This document shows positions 45,879 to 56,219 of a DNA stretch of 64,000 nucleotides, one piece after another; position 1 is the stretch's first letter, and every line of letters begins with the position of its first letter. The notes beneath the pieces were generated by a model. That model saw only the letters and a list, made by a program, of their open reading frames with translations. It had not been told where the DNA came from and did not search any database. The stretch is taken from NCBI RefSeq assembly GCF_015711605.1, contig NZ_JABTEZ010000003.1, positions 496,001 through 560,000 on the forward strand, read 5' to 3'. This stretch comes from Planomonospora sp. ID67723 (GTDB lineage Bacteria > Actinomycetota > Actinomycetes > Streptosporangiales > Streptosporangiaceae). The position numbers were made by a program, and so were the translations under genes.

Positions 45879-46433
45879 GCGCCGGGCGGCGCCGGCCGTG
45901 AACGCCGTGAGCAGGGCACGTCCGAAGCTCCAGGTTCCGAGTCGGCTGGCCGAGTTGACGTGGCCTGCGCAGCCGGCGCCGACGCGGTCGAACCTCCAGC
46001 CCGTGGCCAGGCGCTCTGCGGCGGCCGGGGTGCAGTACGGGTCGTCGTCGCTGGAGACGACCAGGCCCGGTACGTCGAGCGGGGTCGCCTTCACGGCCGT
46101 GAAGGCGGGGGCGGAGGCGGCGGGGAAGTTCGGTCCGGTGCCGTCCGGCGGGGCGACGAGGAACAGTCCGCGGATGCCCGGACGGCGCCGGGTCGCCCAG
46201 GAGGCCGCCGCCAGGCAGCCGAGGCTGTGGGCGACCAGCACCGCGTCGGCGACCCGGTCGACCGCCCGGTCGATCGCCTGGCACCAGTCGTCCAGGTCCG
46301 GCTCGTCCCACGAGGACGGCGCGATCCGGGAAGCGGACGGCCCCCACTCGGTCTGCCACGCGGTCTGCCAGTGATCCTCGTCCGAGCCGTTGATCCCAGG
46401 AATGATCACATAGTGCACGGCTTCTCGTCCCAT
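45876..46433 (-). CDS. RBBP9/YdeN-type alpha/beta hydrolase
   Basis: A 185-residue serine hydrolase fold of the RBBP9/YdeN family. Seen: VIIPGINGSDEDHWQTAW at the N terminus, nucleophile elbow VAHSLGC, acid region VVSSDDDPYC, and the catalytic His region GAGCAGHVNSASRLG. Substrates are unknown for bacterial members. ATG 46433 gives MGREAVHYVIIPG; a GTG at 46416 (AGAAG upstream) would shorten it by five or six residues. Divergent from the AsnC regulator with a 74-bp gap, so it could be an AsnC target. Confidence 0.86.
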   Translation of the reverse strand: MGREAVHYVIIPGINGSDEDHWQTAWQTEWGPSASRIAPSSWDEPDLDDWCQAIDRAVDRVADAVLVAHSLGCLAAASWATRRRPGIRGLFLVAPPDGTGPNFPAASAPAFTAVKATPLDVPGLVVSSDDDPYCTPAAAERLATGWRFDRVGAGCAGHVNSASRLGTWSFGRALLTAFTAGAARR

Positions 46434-46507
46434 CGTCGTCCGGGGCCCCGATACGGGGTTCGGAGCGTCAGTATGGGCGGACGATCGCGTAGAGTCGCTT
46501 CCCCCCG

Positions 46508-46975
46508 ATGATTGGAAGGCCGAAAGCGGACGAGACGTCGATTTCATTGGATCCGGTCGACCGGGCGATCCTGGCCATCCTGCAGACCGAGGGACGCCTG
46601 GGCGTCACCGAGATCGGCCGGCGGGTCAACCTTTCCCAGCCGGCCGTGTCGGCGCGCATCAAACGCCTGGAGCAGTCCGGGGTCATCACCGGATACCGGG
46701 CCGTCGTCGACCCCGCCAGGCTCGGCCTGGGCATCCACGCCGTGATCCGGCTGCGCACGAGCCACGCCCGCATCGCCGCGTCCCTCGACCTGTTCGCGCG
46801 CTTGCCCGAGGTCGTCAACGTCTACCGGCTCACCGGCGAGGACTGCTTCCTGATCGACGTCTACGTCCCGAGCGCCGGCCGCCTCGAGGCCATCGTCGAC
46901 GGCATCGCCCGCCTCGGCCCCGTCGCCACGTCCCTGGTCCTCCGAACCTACGAGACCAAGCCGATCGCGCCGTAG
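46508..46975 (+). CDS. Lrp/AsnC-family regulator
   Basis: A 155-residue feast/famine regulator. The winged helix (about 14-60) has LDPVDRAILAILQTEGRLGV and LSQPAVSARIKRLEQSGVI, followed by the RAM ligand-binding domain with GYRAVVDPARLGLG, RLPEVVNVYRLTGEDCFLIDV and a terminal segment ending VLRTYETKPI. ATG 46508 has TAGAGT about 13 nt upstream and no Shine-Dalgarno. The divergent hydrolase is the likely local target. The effector is probably an amino acid, unidentified. Confidence 0.9.
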   Translation: MIGRPKADETSISLDPVDRAILAILQTEGRLGVTEIGRRVNLSQPAVSARIKRLEQSGVITGYRAVVDPARLGLGIHAVIRLRTSHARIAASLDLFARLPEVVNVYRLTGEDCFLIDVYVPSAGRLEAIVDGIARLGPVATSLVLRTYETKPIAP

Positions 46976-47061
46976 GCGGACAGAGGCCGTCCCGGCGCGC
47001 GACGCGCGCATCAGGTGACCGGGAGGCGGGCCGCGTCGGCCACCGGTCAGGGCCCATGTTG

Positions 47062-47073
47062 GAGAGCGCTCTC
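47062..47073. promoter_or_regulatory. Distal GAGAGCGCTCTC operator of the glucanase gene
   Basis: GAGAGCGCTCTC is a perfect 12-bp palindrome with the central GCGC core of LacI-family sites (compare CebR/CelR TGGGAGCGCTCCCA in related bacteria, from memory). It lies 92 bp before the glucanase ATG. Confidence 0.6.
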
Positions 47074-47114
47074 TTATAAGTGGTTTAAATCTTACTTAAG
47101 CCCATTTTCCTATG

Positions 47115-47126
47115 GAGAGCGCTCTC
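47115..47126. promoter_or_regulatory. Proximal GAGAGCGCTCTC operator of the glucanase gene
   Basis: A second identical 12-bp palindrome exactly 53 bp downstream of the first, about five helical turns, separated by an AT-rich promoter-like stretch. Two identical operators flanking a promoter argue for repression by a LacI-family sugar sensor. No such gene is adjacent. Confidence 0.6.
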
Positions 47127-47165
47127 TATGCTGCGACTGGTCAGTAGTCGATCGAGGAGTCGCTT

Positions 47166-48398
47166 ATGAGTATCGGACGGAAGACCCTCCGCGGCCTCGC
47201 CGCAGCGGTCCTGAGCCTGCCCGCCCTCCTGGCGGCGGCTCCGGCGGCGTCGGGAGAAGCGGCCGCTCCCGCGGCTCCGGCGGCGGGCAGGACCGCGCCG
47301 CCGAGCCTGCTGCCGCTGACCGTCACCAACCGCTCGGGGCGGGGGGAGCAGGTCTACGTCTACGTGCTCGGCACGGACCTCGCCACCGGCAGGCTCGGAT
47401 ACGCGAACGCGGGCGGCGCGTTCACCCCGTGGCCGGCCGGCTCGATCCCGCCCAGCCCCGCGCCGGACGCGGCCATCCCGGGACCGGCCGGGGGAGCGGC
47501 CAAGACGCTCCGGCTCCCGCTCGGCATGTCCGGCCGGGTCTACGTCTCCTTCGGCGCGAAGCTCACGTTCCTCCTCACCCCGGACGGGTTCGTGCAGCCT
47601 GCGCCGTGGGCGCCGGGCGACCCCAACCGCGACATCCTGTTCGACTGGACCGAGTTCACCTACAACGGCAGCGGCCTGTGGCTCAACACCTCGATGGTGG
47701 ACATGTTCAGCGTCCCCCAGGCGGTCGAGGTGACCGGCGGCGACGGCACGCGCAAGCGGACCGGGGACCTGGTGGCGAACGGCCGCGAGCGCATCTTCGA
47801 CGCCGTGAGGAACCAGCCGGGGGACTGGGCCAAACTGATCTACCGCCGCGCCGACGGGACGCGGCTGCGGGTGCTCTCGCCGCACAAGGGCATCGACACC
47901 GGCCTGTTCAGCCCCACCTACCTGGACGGCTACATCCGGCAGACCTGGACGACCTACCGGAGCAGGACGCTGACCGTCGTGCCGTTCGAGAACGAGCCCG
48001 GCAGGAAGTTCCTCGGCCGGACCGACGCCTCCGGCGTGATGCACTTCACCGACGCCTCGGGCGCCAGGGTGGCCTCCTTCCCCCGGCCCTCCACCAAGGA
48101 CGTCTTCGGCTGCGACGGCCGGCTCCACGCGCCCAACGACCCCGTGGTCGGCCCGATCGCCCGCACGCTCTGCGCCGCGCTGCACCGCTCCACGCTCGGC
48201 CGTCTCCACACCCAGCCGACCAGGGACCCCGCGCGGTTCTACACCGGGACCGTCACCGACCACTACTCCAGGAAGCTGCACGCGCACTCCGCCGACGGCA
48301 AGGCCTACGGCTTCGCCTTCGACGACGTCGGGCACTTCGAGTCCCTGGTCCACGACGGCTCCCCGCGCTCGGCCGGGATCACGCTCACCCCCTTCTGA
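47166..48398 (+). CDS. GH64 beta-1,3-glucanase (laminaripentaose-producing type), secreted
   Basis: A 410-residue exported glycoside hydrolase of family 64 with the thaumatin-like fold. The signal peptide spans about residues 1-34. The catalytic pair is Glu163 (DWTEFTYN) and Asp179 (NTSMVDMF). The 16-residue spacing equals the Glu154/Asp170 pair I recall for the Streptomyces matensis enzyme. Other blocks are LPLTVTNRSGRGEQVYVYVLG and PQAVEVTGGDGT. It would degrade fungal or plant beta-1,3-glucan outside the cell. GAGGAG is 6 nt before the ATG. Two LacI-type operators lie upstream. No carbohydrate-binding module is attached. Confidence 0.9.
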   Translation: MSIGRKTLRGLAAAVLSLPALLAAAPAASGEAAAPAAPAAGRTAPPSLLPLTVTNRSGRGEQVYVYVLGTDLATGRLGYANAGGAFTPWPAGSIPPSPAPDAAIPGPAGGAAKTLRLPLGMSGRVYVSFGAKLTFLLTPDGFVQPAPWAPGDPNRDILFDWTEFTYNGSGLWLNTSMVDMFSVPQAVEVTGGDGTRKRTGDLVANGRERIFDAVRNQPGDWAKLIYRRADGTRLRVLSPHKGIDTGLFSPTYLDGYIRQTWTTYRSRTLTVVPFENEPGRKFLGRTDASGVMHFTDASGARVASFPRPSTKDVFGCDGRLHAPNDPVVGPIARTLCAALHRSTLGRLHTQPTRDPARFYTGTVTDHYSRKLHAHSADGKAYGFAFDDVGHFESLVHDGSPRSAGITLTPF

Positions 48399-48425
48399 GG
48401 CCGCCCCGGCCGCCCCGGGCACGGC

Positions 48426-50627
48426 TCAGGGGTCGCGGGGCAGGCCCAGGGCGCGTTCGGCGATGATGTTGAGCTGGACCTCGGTGGTGCCGCCGCCGAT
48501 GGTGAAGGCACGGGTGGTGAGGATCATCCGGTTCCAGTACGGCGAGGCGGGCGCGAGCGACCAGCAGAACTCCGAGATCCCCTGGGAGTGGCGCATGCCG
48601 AGGAGCTTGCGGACGCTGGAGGCGGTCCCCGGGTCGCCGCCCGACAGCTGGGAGAGCGTGACCCGCAGGCCCAGGGCCGAGATGGCCTGCCCCTCGGCCC
48701 ACATGCGACCGGCCTGCTCCACGGCCGCGGGGCGCAGGGCCTGCGGGCCGCCGAGCTCGCCGATCAGCGTGACCATGTCGGTGTGCCGGGAGCCCGGGCC
48801 CCAGGAGTCGCCGAGGGCGACGCGCTCGTGGGAGAGGGTGTCGCGGGCGACCCTCCACCCCCGGTTGACCTCCCCGACGACCAGGTCGTCGGGGACGAAG
48901 ACGTCGTCGAGGAAGACCTCGTTGAAGATCTCCTCCCCGTTGATCTCCTTCAGCGGGCGGACGGTGACGCCGGGGGAGGACATGTCGACCAGGAAGTACG
49001 TGATGCCCTCGTGCTTGGGGGCGTCGGGGTCGGTCCTGGCCAGGCAGATGCCCCAGTGCGCGTACTGGGCCAGGGAGGTCCAGATCTTCTGTCCGCTCAG
49101 CGACCAGCCGCCCTCGACCCGGACGGCCTTGGTGGACAGGGACGCCAGGTCGGACCCGGCGCCGGGCTCGCTGAACAGCTGGCACCAGGTGAGCTCGGTG
49201 GTGAAGGTCTTCGGCAGGAAGCGCTCCTGCTGCTCCCGCGTGCCGTACCGGACGATCGACGGCACGGCCCAGGCGGCGATGCCCAGGTTGGGCCGGCCGA
49301 CGCCCCCGGCGCGGAACTCCTGGTGGATGACGACCTGCTCCAGCGGGGACGCGGCGCGGCCCCACGGCTCGGGCAGGTACGGCATGATCCAGCCCCCGGA
49401 CGCCAGGCGGGACAGCCGGGTGAGCGGCTCGTCGGCGGCCAGCGAGGCGACGGCGGCCCGGACCTCCTGCCGGAACGCCCCGGCCTCCTGCGGCAGGTCC
49501 GGCTCCATGTCCCGGCGGACTCCGGCGGCGGCCAGCCGGGCCGCGCGCTCGGCGTGCTCGCCGGGGTCGCCGCCCAGCGCCCGCAGCGCCAGGGCGCGGC
49601 GGTAGTACAGGTGGGCTTCGTGCTCGTAGGTGTAGCCGATCCCGCCCAGGATCTGGATGGCGTCCGCCGCGCACCGGACGGCGGCGTCCGGGGCCAGCAC
49701 CCCGGCCACCGTCACCGCCAGGAGGACGCCGTCGTCCAGCCGCTTCGCGGGGGTCGTGACGGCCGGGGGGTTCCCCGGAGGGTCCCCGGCGGGGAGTGTG
49801 GCCTGCGCAGGGCCCCCGGCGGGGCCCCGTCCGTCGAGGGCGCGGGCGGCGTCCCACACGGCGGCGCGGGCCTGTTCGAGCGCGACCAGCATGGCAGCGC
49901 ACCGGTGCTTGACGCCCTGGAACTGACCGATCGGGCGGCCGAACTGCCGGCGGACCTTGGCGTGGTCCGCGGCTGCGGTCACCGCCCAGGCGGCCACGCC
50001 GCACGCCTCGGCGCCGAGCAGGACGGCGGCCAGGCCGTTCACCGAGCCCATGGTGACCCCGTCCAGCACCCGCTCGTCCGGCACGGCGCGCGCCGAGACC
50101 GTCGCCAGCGGCCGGGTGAGGTCGATCCCCTCCAGCGGCGCGGCGGCGCAGTCCGCGCGGTCCAGGGCGACCCACCGGCCGTCGGAGAGCGGCAGGACGA
50201 AGAGGTCCGCGCCGGGGGAGCCCAGCGCGGTCACCGAGACCCCGGCACGCTCGTCCGGCGGGGTGGGACGGGCGGCGCGGGAGCCCCCGGGCAGGACGAC
50301 GGCGGCGGTCAGCTCGCCGCGCGCCAGGGCCGGGAGCAGGCCGTGCGCGGACCCGGAGCGGGAGATGATCGCGGAGGCCAGGACCGTGGGGAGGAAGGAG
50401 CCGGGCGCGCAGCGCTCGCCGAGCGCCTCCAGGGCCACGGCCAGCTCCAGCAGGCCGCCACCCTGCCCGCCGTACTCCTCGGGCAGGTGCAGTCCGAACA
50501 GTCCCTGCGCGGCCAGTGCGGCACGGAACGGCTCGTGATCCATGCCGCGGACCGTGATGTTCCGCTCGGCGAAGCCGTGGACGGAGGCGGCCAGCGCCCG
50601 GTGCTCCTCAGTGATCCCGATGCCCAT
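48426..50627 (-). CDS. Fused double acyl-CoA dehydrogenase
   Basis: A 733-residue protein made of two acyl-CoA dehydrogenase halves. Half 1 (1 to about 365) shows HLPEEYGGQGGGLLELAVALEALGE and AVRCAADAIQILGGIGYTYEHE. Half 2 (about 370-733) shows LPEPWGRAASPLEQVVIHQEF, CQLFSEPGAGSDLASLSTKA, SGQKIWTSLAQYAHWGI and GGGTTEVQLNIIAERALGLPRDP. Actinobacterial sterol side-chain dehydrogenases work as alpha2beta2 heterotetramers, and some, such as FadE34, are single-chain fusions. This gene has that architecture. The substrate could be a sterol, polyketide or branched acyl-CoA. GAAC-N8-GTTC lies just upstream. The next gene upstream is an aldehyde dehydrogenase. Confidence 0.88.
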   Translation of the reverse strand: MGIGITEEHRALAASVHGFAERNITVRGMDHEPFRAALAAQGLFGLHLPEEYGGQGGGLLELAVALEALGERCAPGSFLPTVLASAIISRSGSAHGLLPALARGELTAAVVLPGGSRAARPTPPDERAGVSVTALGSPGADLFVLPLSDGRWVALDRADCAAAPLEGIDLTRPLATVSARAVPDERVLDGVTMGSVNGLAAVLLGAEACGVAAWAVTAAADHAKVRRQFGRPIGQFQGVKHRCAAMLVALEQARAAVWDAARALDGRGPAGGPAQATLPAGDPPGNPPAVTTPAKRLDDGVLLAVTVAGVLAPDAAVRCAADAIQILGGIGYTYEHEAHLYYRRALALRALGGDPGEHAERAARLAAAGVRRDMEPDLPQEAGAFRQEVRAAVASLAADEPLTRLSRLASGGWIMPYLPEPWGRAASPLEQVVIHQEFRAGGVGRPNLGIAAWAVPSIVRYGTREQQERFLPKTFTTELTWCQLFSEPGAGSDLASLSTKAVRVEGGWSLSGQKIWTSLAQYAHWGICLARTDPDAPKHEGITYFLVDMSSPGVTVRPLKEINGEEIFNEVFLDDVFVPDDLVVGEVNRGWRVARDTLSHERVALGDSWGPGSRHTDMVTLIGELGGPQALRPAAVEQAGRMWAEGQAISALGLRVTLSQLSGGDPGTASSVRKLLGMRHSQGISEFCWSLAPASPYWNRMILTTRAFTIGGGTTEVQLNIIAERALGLPRDP

Positions 50628-50714
50628 GGACAGACTCTAGAACATTATTCGGTTCGTTGTAAGCCCCGCCCGCGCACCCGTGGCGGGGCGGCCCGCGCGC
50701 CCCGGCTCCGGGTC

Positions 50715-52154
50715 TCAGACCTGGATGATCGCCGCCTTCTCCCGGGTGTACTCCAGCACCGCGTCGTGCCCGTAGCCGGAGTCCTTGACGCCGCCGAAGG
50801 GCAGCCCCGGCGGCATCTGCCGGAAGGTGTTCACCCAGACCGTCCCACTCTGCAGGTCGCGGACGAACCGGTGGGCCCGGCCCAGATCGCGGGTCCACAC
50901 GCCCGCCGCCAGACCGTAGGAGGAGTCGTTGGCGATCGCCAGCGCCTCGTCGTCGGTGTCGAACGGGATCGCCACCGCGACCGGACCGAAGATCTCCTCC
51001 TGGCAGATCCGCAGGGAGTTGTCGGAGGTGGTGAACAGGGTGGGGGCCACCCAGTAGCCGCCGGGCATGGACGGCACCACCTCGGCCCCCGCCCGGCCGC
51101 CGAACACCAGCTCGGCGCCTTCCTTCTCGGCGATCTCCAGGTAGGAGGTGACCCGCTCGTACTGCCCGGCGGAGACGATCGGGCCCATCGTGGTGGCCAG
51201 GTCGAGCGGGTCGGCCAGCGTGATGTTCCCGGCGATGGCGGTGATCCGCCCGATCATCTCGTCCCAGACCGGGCGGTGGATCAGGATCCGGGACCCGGCC
51301 ACGCAGACCTGGCCGGCGTTGCCGGTGTAGACCGAGTTGACCGTCACGCCCTGGGCCGCCGCGTCGAGGTCGGCGTCGGCGAAGACGATGTTGGGCGACT
51401 TGCCGCCCAGCTCGAAGGTGAGCGGCTTGAGCGCGTCGGCGCTGGCCCGGGTGATGGCCTGGCCGGTCTGGGTCGAGCCGGTGAGGCTGACCTTGTTGAC
51501 CCCGCGGTGCCGGACCAGCGGGTCGCCCACGTCCTCCCCCAGGCCGCTGACGATGTTGAGCACGCCCGGCGGGAGCACCTCGGCCAGGAGTTCGCCCAGC
51601 CGCAGCACGGATGCGCAGGCCTGCTCGGCGGGCTTGACGATGACGGTGTTGCCCGCCGCGAGCGCGTAGGCCGCCTTGGCGGAGAAGGTGGAGACGGGGG
51701 AGTTCCACGGGATGATGCACAGCGCCACGCCGTACGGCTCCCGCAGGGTCAGGCCCGTGCTGCCGGGGCCGAGGATCACCGTCTCGCCCCTGACCGCGTC
51801 CAGCACCTGCCCTGCGGCGATCTGCCACAGGTGGGCCATGCCGGGCAGGTCCTTCTTCAGGGTGTCGCGCAGGATGCGCCCGTTGTCGGTGGTCTCGATC
51901 CTGGCCAGCTCCTCGGCGTGCCGGGTGAAGACCCCCGCCACTTGGCGCAGGAAGTGGGCCCGGCCGAGCGCGGGCATGGCCGACCACTGCGGGAACGCGG
52001 CGCGCGCCGCCGCCACGGCCGCCTCGGCGTCGGCCTTCCCGCTCGCCGGGATCCGGGCCCACACCTCGCCGGTGGCCGGGTTGACCGAGTCCAGCGTGCG
52101 GCCGTCGGCGGCGGGCATCAACCGCCCGCCGATGAGGTTGCGGTACTCGTTCAC
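50715..52154 (-). CDS. Aldehyde dehydrogenase
   Basis: A 479-residue NAD(P)-dependent aldehyde dehydrogenase. Catalytic residues: Glu in LTFELGGKSPNIVF, nucleophile Cys in GNAGQVCVAGSR, and the oxyanion Asn region in IIPWNSPVSTF. The C-terminal motif is EEIFGPVAVAIPFDTDDEAL. Length and domain order are standard. ATG 52154 follows AGGAG. A perfect CAAGCGTACGCTTG palindrome 38 bp upstream suggests TetR control. It might feed acyl-CoA or acid production with the adjacent dehydrogenase; the two genes are 87 bp apart on the same strand. Confidence 0.93.
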   Translation of the reverse strand: MNEYRNLIGGRLMPAADGRTLDSVNPATGEVWARIPASGKADAEAAVAAARAAFPQWSAMPALGRAHFLRQVAGVFTRHAEELARIETTDNGRILRDTLKKDLPGMAHLWQIAAGQVLDAVRGETVILGPGSTGLTLREPYGVALCIIPWNSPVSTFSAKAAYALAAGNTVIVKPAEQACASVLRLGELLAEVLPPGVLNIVSGLGEDVGDPLVRHRGVNKVSLTGSTQTGQAITRASADALKPLTFELGGKSPNIVFADADLDAAAQGVTVNSVYTGNAGQVCVAGSRILIHRPVWDEMIGRITAIAGNITLADPLDLATTMGPIVSAGQYERVTSYLEIAEKEGAELVFGGRAGAEVVPSMPGGYWVAPTLFTTSDNSLRICQEEIFGPVAVAIPFDTDDEALAIANDSSYGLAAGVWTRDLGRAHRFVRDLQSGTVWVNTFRQMPPGLPFGGVKDSGYGHDAVLEYTREKAAIIQV

Positions 52155-52191
52155 TCTTCTCCTCCCGCGTCAGCCGTACAGGAAACCTGAC

Positions 52192-52205
52192 CAAGCGTAC
52201 GCTTG
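52192..52205. promoter_or_regulatory. TetR-type operator before the aldehyde dehydrogenase gene
   Basis: CAAGCGTACGCTTG is a perfect 14-bp palindrome 38 bp upstream of the ATG. CAAG...CTTG arms and a central GTAC are common in actinobacterial TetR-regulated lipid and aldehyde genes. Binding is inference. Confidence 0.5.
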
Positions 52206-52243
52206 CTTGATGCGAGAGGGGAAGGCGGTGCCCGTCCGCCGGC

Positions 52244-52600
52244 CTACCGGTGCTGGCCGCCCTTGGCGAAGGCGAAGTTCACCCCGACGATCCCCGCCCA
52301 CGCGATCAGGATCAGGTAGGTGAAGTCCGATCCGGCGAAGGGGAGGCTTATCGTGGCCCCCACGCCCAGCACCATGGAGACGATCGCCAGCGCGAGCCGC
52401 TGCCCCGCGGCCACCGACGGGCGGACCGCCGGAGCCATCCTGCGGGCCCGGGTCTCGATCCGTTCGTCGACCCGCCGGTCGATCTCCAGATCCACCTTCT
52501 CCAGGAAGCCCTCGATCAGGGAGTCCTCGAATTCAGGACCGAGGTCGCGGCGGGCCGCGACCGTGGCGCGCAACTCGTCGCCGGGGGAAGAGGTCGTCAT
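52244..52600 (-). CDS. Small membrane protein of unknown function
   Basis: A 118-residue protein. The N-terminal cytosolic part is charged and helical (GPEFEDSLIEGFLEKVDLEIDR then RRVDERIETRARR). It is followed by two hydrophobic helices (LALAIVSMVLGVGATISLPF and YLILIAWAGIVGVNFAF) and a short basic end. Similar two-TM proteins with acidic FEDSLIEGFLEKVD helices are common in actinobacteria; no function is known to me. ATG 52600 is supported by a promoter whose -10 box TATATC ends 6 nt upstream, so the transcript is leaderless. GATATATC over that box also occurs at the padR promoter. Confidence 0.68.
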   Translation of the reverse strand: MTTSSPGDELRATVAARRDLGPEFEDSLIEGFLEKVDLEIDRRVDERIETRARRMAPAVRPSVAAGQRLALAIVSMVLGVGATISLPFAGSDFTYLILIAWAGIVGVNFAFAKGGQHR

Positions 52601-52606
52601 GTTCGA

Positions 52607-52635
52607 GATATATCGTTTTAATCGGCCCATGTCCA
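52607..52635 (-). promoter_or_regulatory. Promoter with GATATATC over the -10 box
   Basis: On the minus strand: -35 TGGACA (52630-52635), a 17-bp spacer and -10 TATATC (52607-52612), 6 nt before the ATG at 52600. The palindrome GATATATC (52607-52614) covers the -10 element, as at the padR promoter (2695-2702). Confidence 0.5.
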
Positions 52636-52671
52636 CCGATCGACGGTCATCCGGATGGCCGGACGACGGAC

Positions 52672-53406
52672 CTAACGGGACTCCCGGACGTACCGGGTGA
52701 ACAGGAAGCCGTCCTCCTCCAGGACGTGGGCCAGCCGGAGGCCCGTGAGTGCGTCGCCGCCGTCGAGAATCCGCGCCGCGGACCCGCCGACCAGCATCGG
52801 GCTGACCGTCAGGCAGAGCTCGTCGACCAGCCCCGCCGCCGCGAGCTGCCCGTTGACCTTCGCCCCGCCCTCGCACAGCACCCGCTCGAGACCCCGCTCA
52901 CCCAGCTCCTTGACCGCCGCCGCGAGATCCACCCGGTCGTCCCCGGCCACGATCACCTCGGCGCGCCCGGCGGCCTCGGCGCGCCGGTCCGCGGGCGCGG
53001 CCTCGCACGTGACGATGATCGTGCGCGCGTACGGCTCCGCCTCGGTGAACAGCGGGGCGTCCAGGTCCAGGTCGAGCCGGCGGGTGAGCACCGCCACCGG
53101 CGGGGCGGGCGGACGGCCCTCGCGCAGCTCCCGCCACGACTCCCGCGGCCGGGCCGGGCGGTACCCCTCGTCGCGGACGGTCGAGGCCCCGGCCAGGACC
53201 ACGTCGGCGAGTCCGCGCAGCGTCCCGAAGATCCGCTTGTCACCCCGGCCGGAGAGCCCGCCCGAGAGCCCGTCCAGCCAGATTCCGCCGTCGGCACTGG
53301 CCACCATGTTGATCCGCACGCACGGGCCGGCGGGGTAGGCGTAGATCCGGGCGAGGTCGGGGTCGCCGGAGGTCTCGCCGGCGGGGACCGGATGGATGAG
53401 GCGCAT
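52672..53406 (-). CDS. RibD C-terminal-like reductase (dihydrofolate reductase fold)
   Basis: A 244-residue pyrimidine reductase-like protein related to the RibD C-terminal domain, which in riboflavin synthesis reduces the pyrimidine ribosyl intermediate with NADPH. Seen: RINMVASADGGIWLDGLSGG, VVLAGASTVRDEGYRPARP, LERVLCEGGAKVNGQLAAAG and LVDELCLTVSPMLVGGSA, the canonical four blocks. It lacks a deaminase domain and no other rib genes are near, so it may serve another NADPH-dependent reduction. The ATG is at 53406. Divergent from the four-TM protein. Confidence 0.85.
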   Translation of the reverse strand: MRLIHPVPAGETSGDPDLARIYAYPAGPCVRINMVASADGGIWLDGLSGGLSGRGDKRIFGTLRGLADVVLAGASTVRDEGYRPARPRESWRELREGRPPAPPVAVLTRRLDLDLDAPLFTEAEPYARTIIVTCEAAPADRRAEAAGRAEVIVAGDDRVDLAAAVKELGERGLERVLCEGGAKVNGQLAAAGLVDELCLTVSPMLVGGSAARILDGGDALTGLRLAHVLEEDGFLFTRYVRESR

Positions 53407-53511
53407 CCTCCAACCCTGTCACAGCATCCACCCCATAACGGATCCGGTGCCATGGGTGACTTCGACCGGCTCCCGTTACATGATTCATCACAGGAGATCA
53501 GGGAGGGATGC

Positions 53512-53916
53512 GTGGGGCTGGTCGCGATCGTGACCTGGTTGATCACCGCGATGGCCGGGATCTACCTGCTGTACCTGTGGTTGTCCGGCGGCGGCCTGCA
53601 ACAGCAGTCGACGAAGGTCACCCGGTTCCCGGCCGGGCTGGTCTTCGCCCACCCGCTGCTGGCGGTCTCGGCGCTCGGCTGCTGGATCGCCTACGTCCTC
53701 ACCGCCCGGCAGGCCTTCGCCTGGGTCTCGTTCGGCGTGCTGACGGCCTCCGCGGTGCTGGGTTTCGTCATGTTCACCCGCTGGCTGGGCGGGGGGCGGC
53801 ACGCGCGCGGGGCCGGGCAGCGCTTCCCGCTGGTCGCCGTGCTGCTGCACGGGCTGGCGGGGGTGACGACGTTCGTCCTGGTCCTGCTCACCGCCGTCGT
53901 CGCGGCGGGGAGCTGA
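53512..53916 (+). CDS. Four-TM membrane protein of unknown function
   Basis: A 134-residue integral membrane protein with four hydrophobic helices: AIVTWLITAMAGIYLLYLWL, GLVFAHPLLAVSALGCWIAY, FAWVSFGVLTASAVLGFVMF, and FPLVAVLLHGLAGVTTFVLV onward. A His lies in the second and in the fourth helix (FAHP, LLHG), which could be cofactor or quinone related; this is speculative. GTG 53512 has GGGAGG 5 nt upstream. An in-frame ATG at 53452 would add 20 residues that look non-coding. Family and role are not recognised. Confidence 0.7.
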   Translation: MGLVAIVTWLITAMAGIYLLYLWLSGGGLQQQSTKVTRFPAGLVFAHPLLAVSALGCWIAYVLTARQAFAWVSFGVLTASAVLGFVMFTRWLGGGRHARGAGQRFPLVAVLLHGLAGVTTFVLVLLTAVVAAGS

Positions 53917-53917
53917 G

Positions 53918-53948
53918 GCGGTCCTCCGCCGGACGGGCGCAGGACCGC
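53918..53948. terminator. Hairpin between convergent genes
   Basis: GCGGTCCT (53918-53925) pairs with AGGACCGC (53941-53948) across a 15-nt loop. It begins directly after the four-TM protein stop and sits before the glgX stop. Confidence 0.5.
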
Positions 53949-53961
53949 TCCGCGCCGGTGT

Positions 53962-56082
<2,121 letters not shown>

Positions 56083-56169
56083 GTGACCCTATTCTCCTCC
56101 GGTCCGGGCTCTATCGCAGGGTGTTGACCTTTTTTGTCACCCCTACCGGGCGCGGGAAACGTGACTCCC

Positions 56170-56211
56170 GGCTGCCCCTGCCGGCGGCGGGCGCCGCCGG
56201 CAGGGGCAGCC
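56170..56211 (-). terminator. 20-bp perfect hairpin after osmC
   Basis: Perfect 20-bp arms (56170-56189 and 56192-56211, containing GGCTGCCCCTGCCGG) start 9 bp after the osmC stop on the minus strand. Steric limits make the real stem about 18 bp with a 6-nt loop. It isolates osmC from glgX. Confidence 0.65.
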
Positions 56212-56219
56212 GGCGGCGA

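Noticed and set aside
53452-53511. Earlier ATG for the four-TM protein
   Set aside because: The 20 added residues are polar and unlike a membrane protein N terminus, while GTG 53512 has GGGAGG at ideal spacing.
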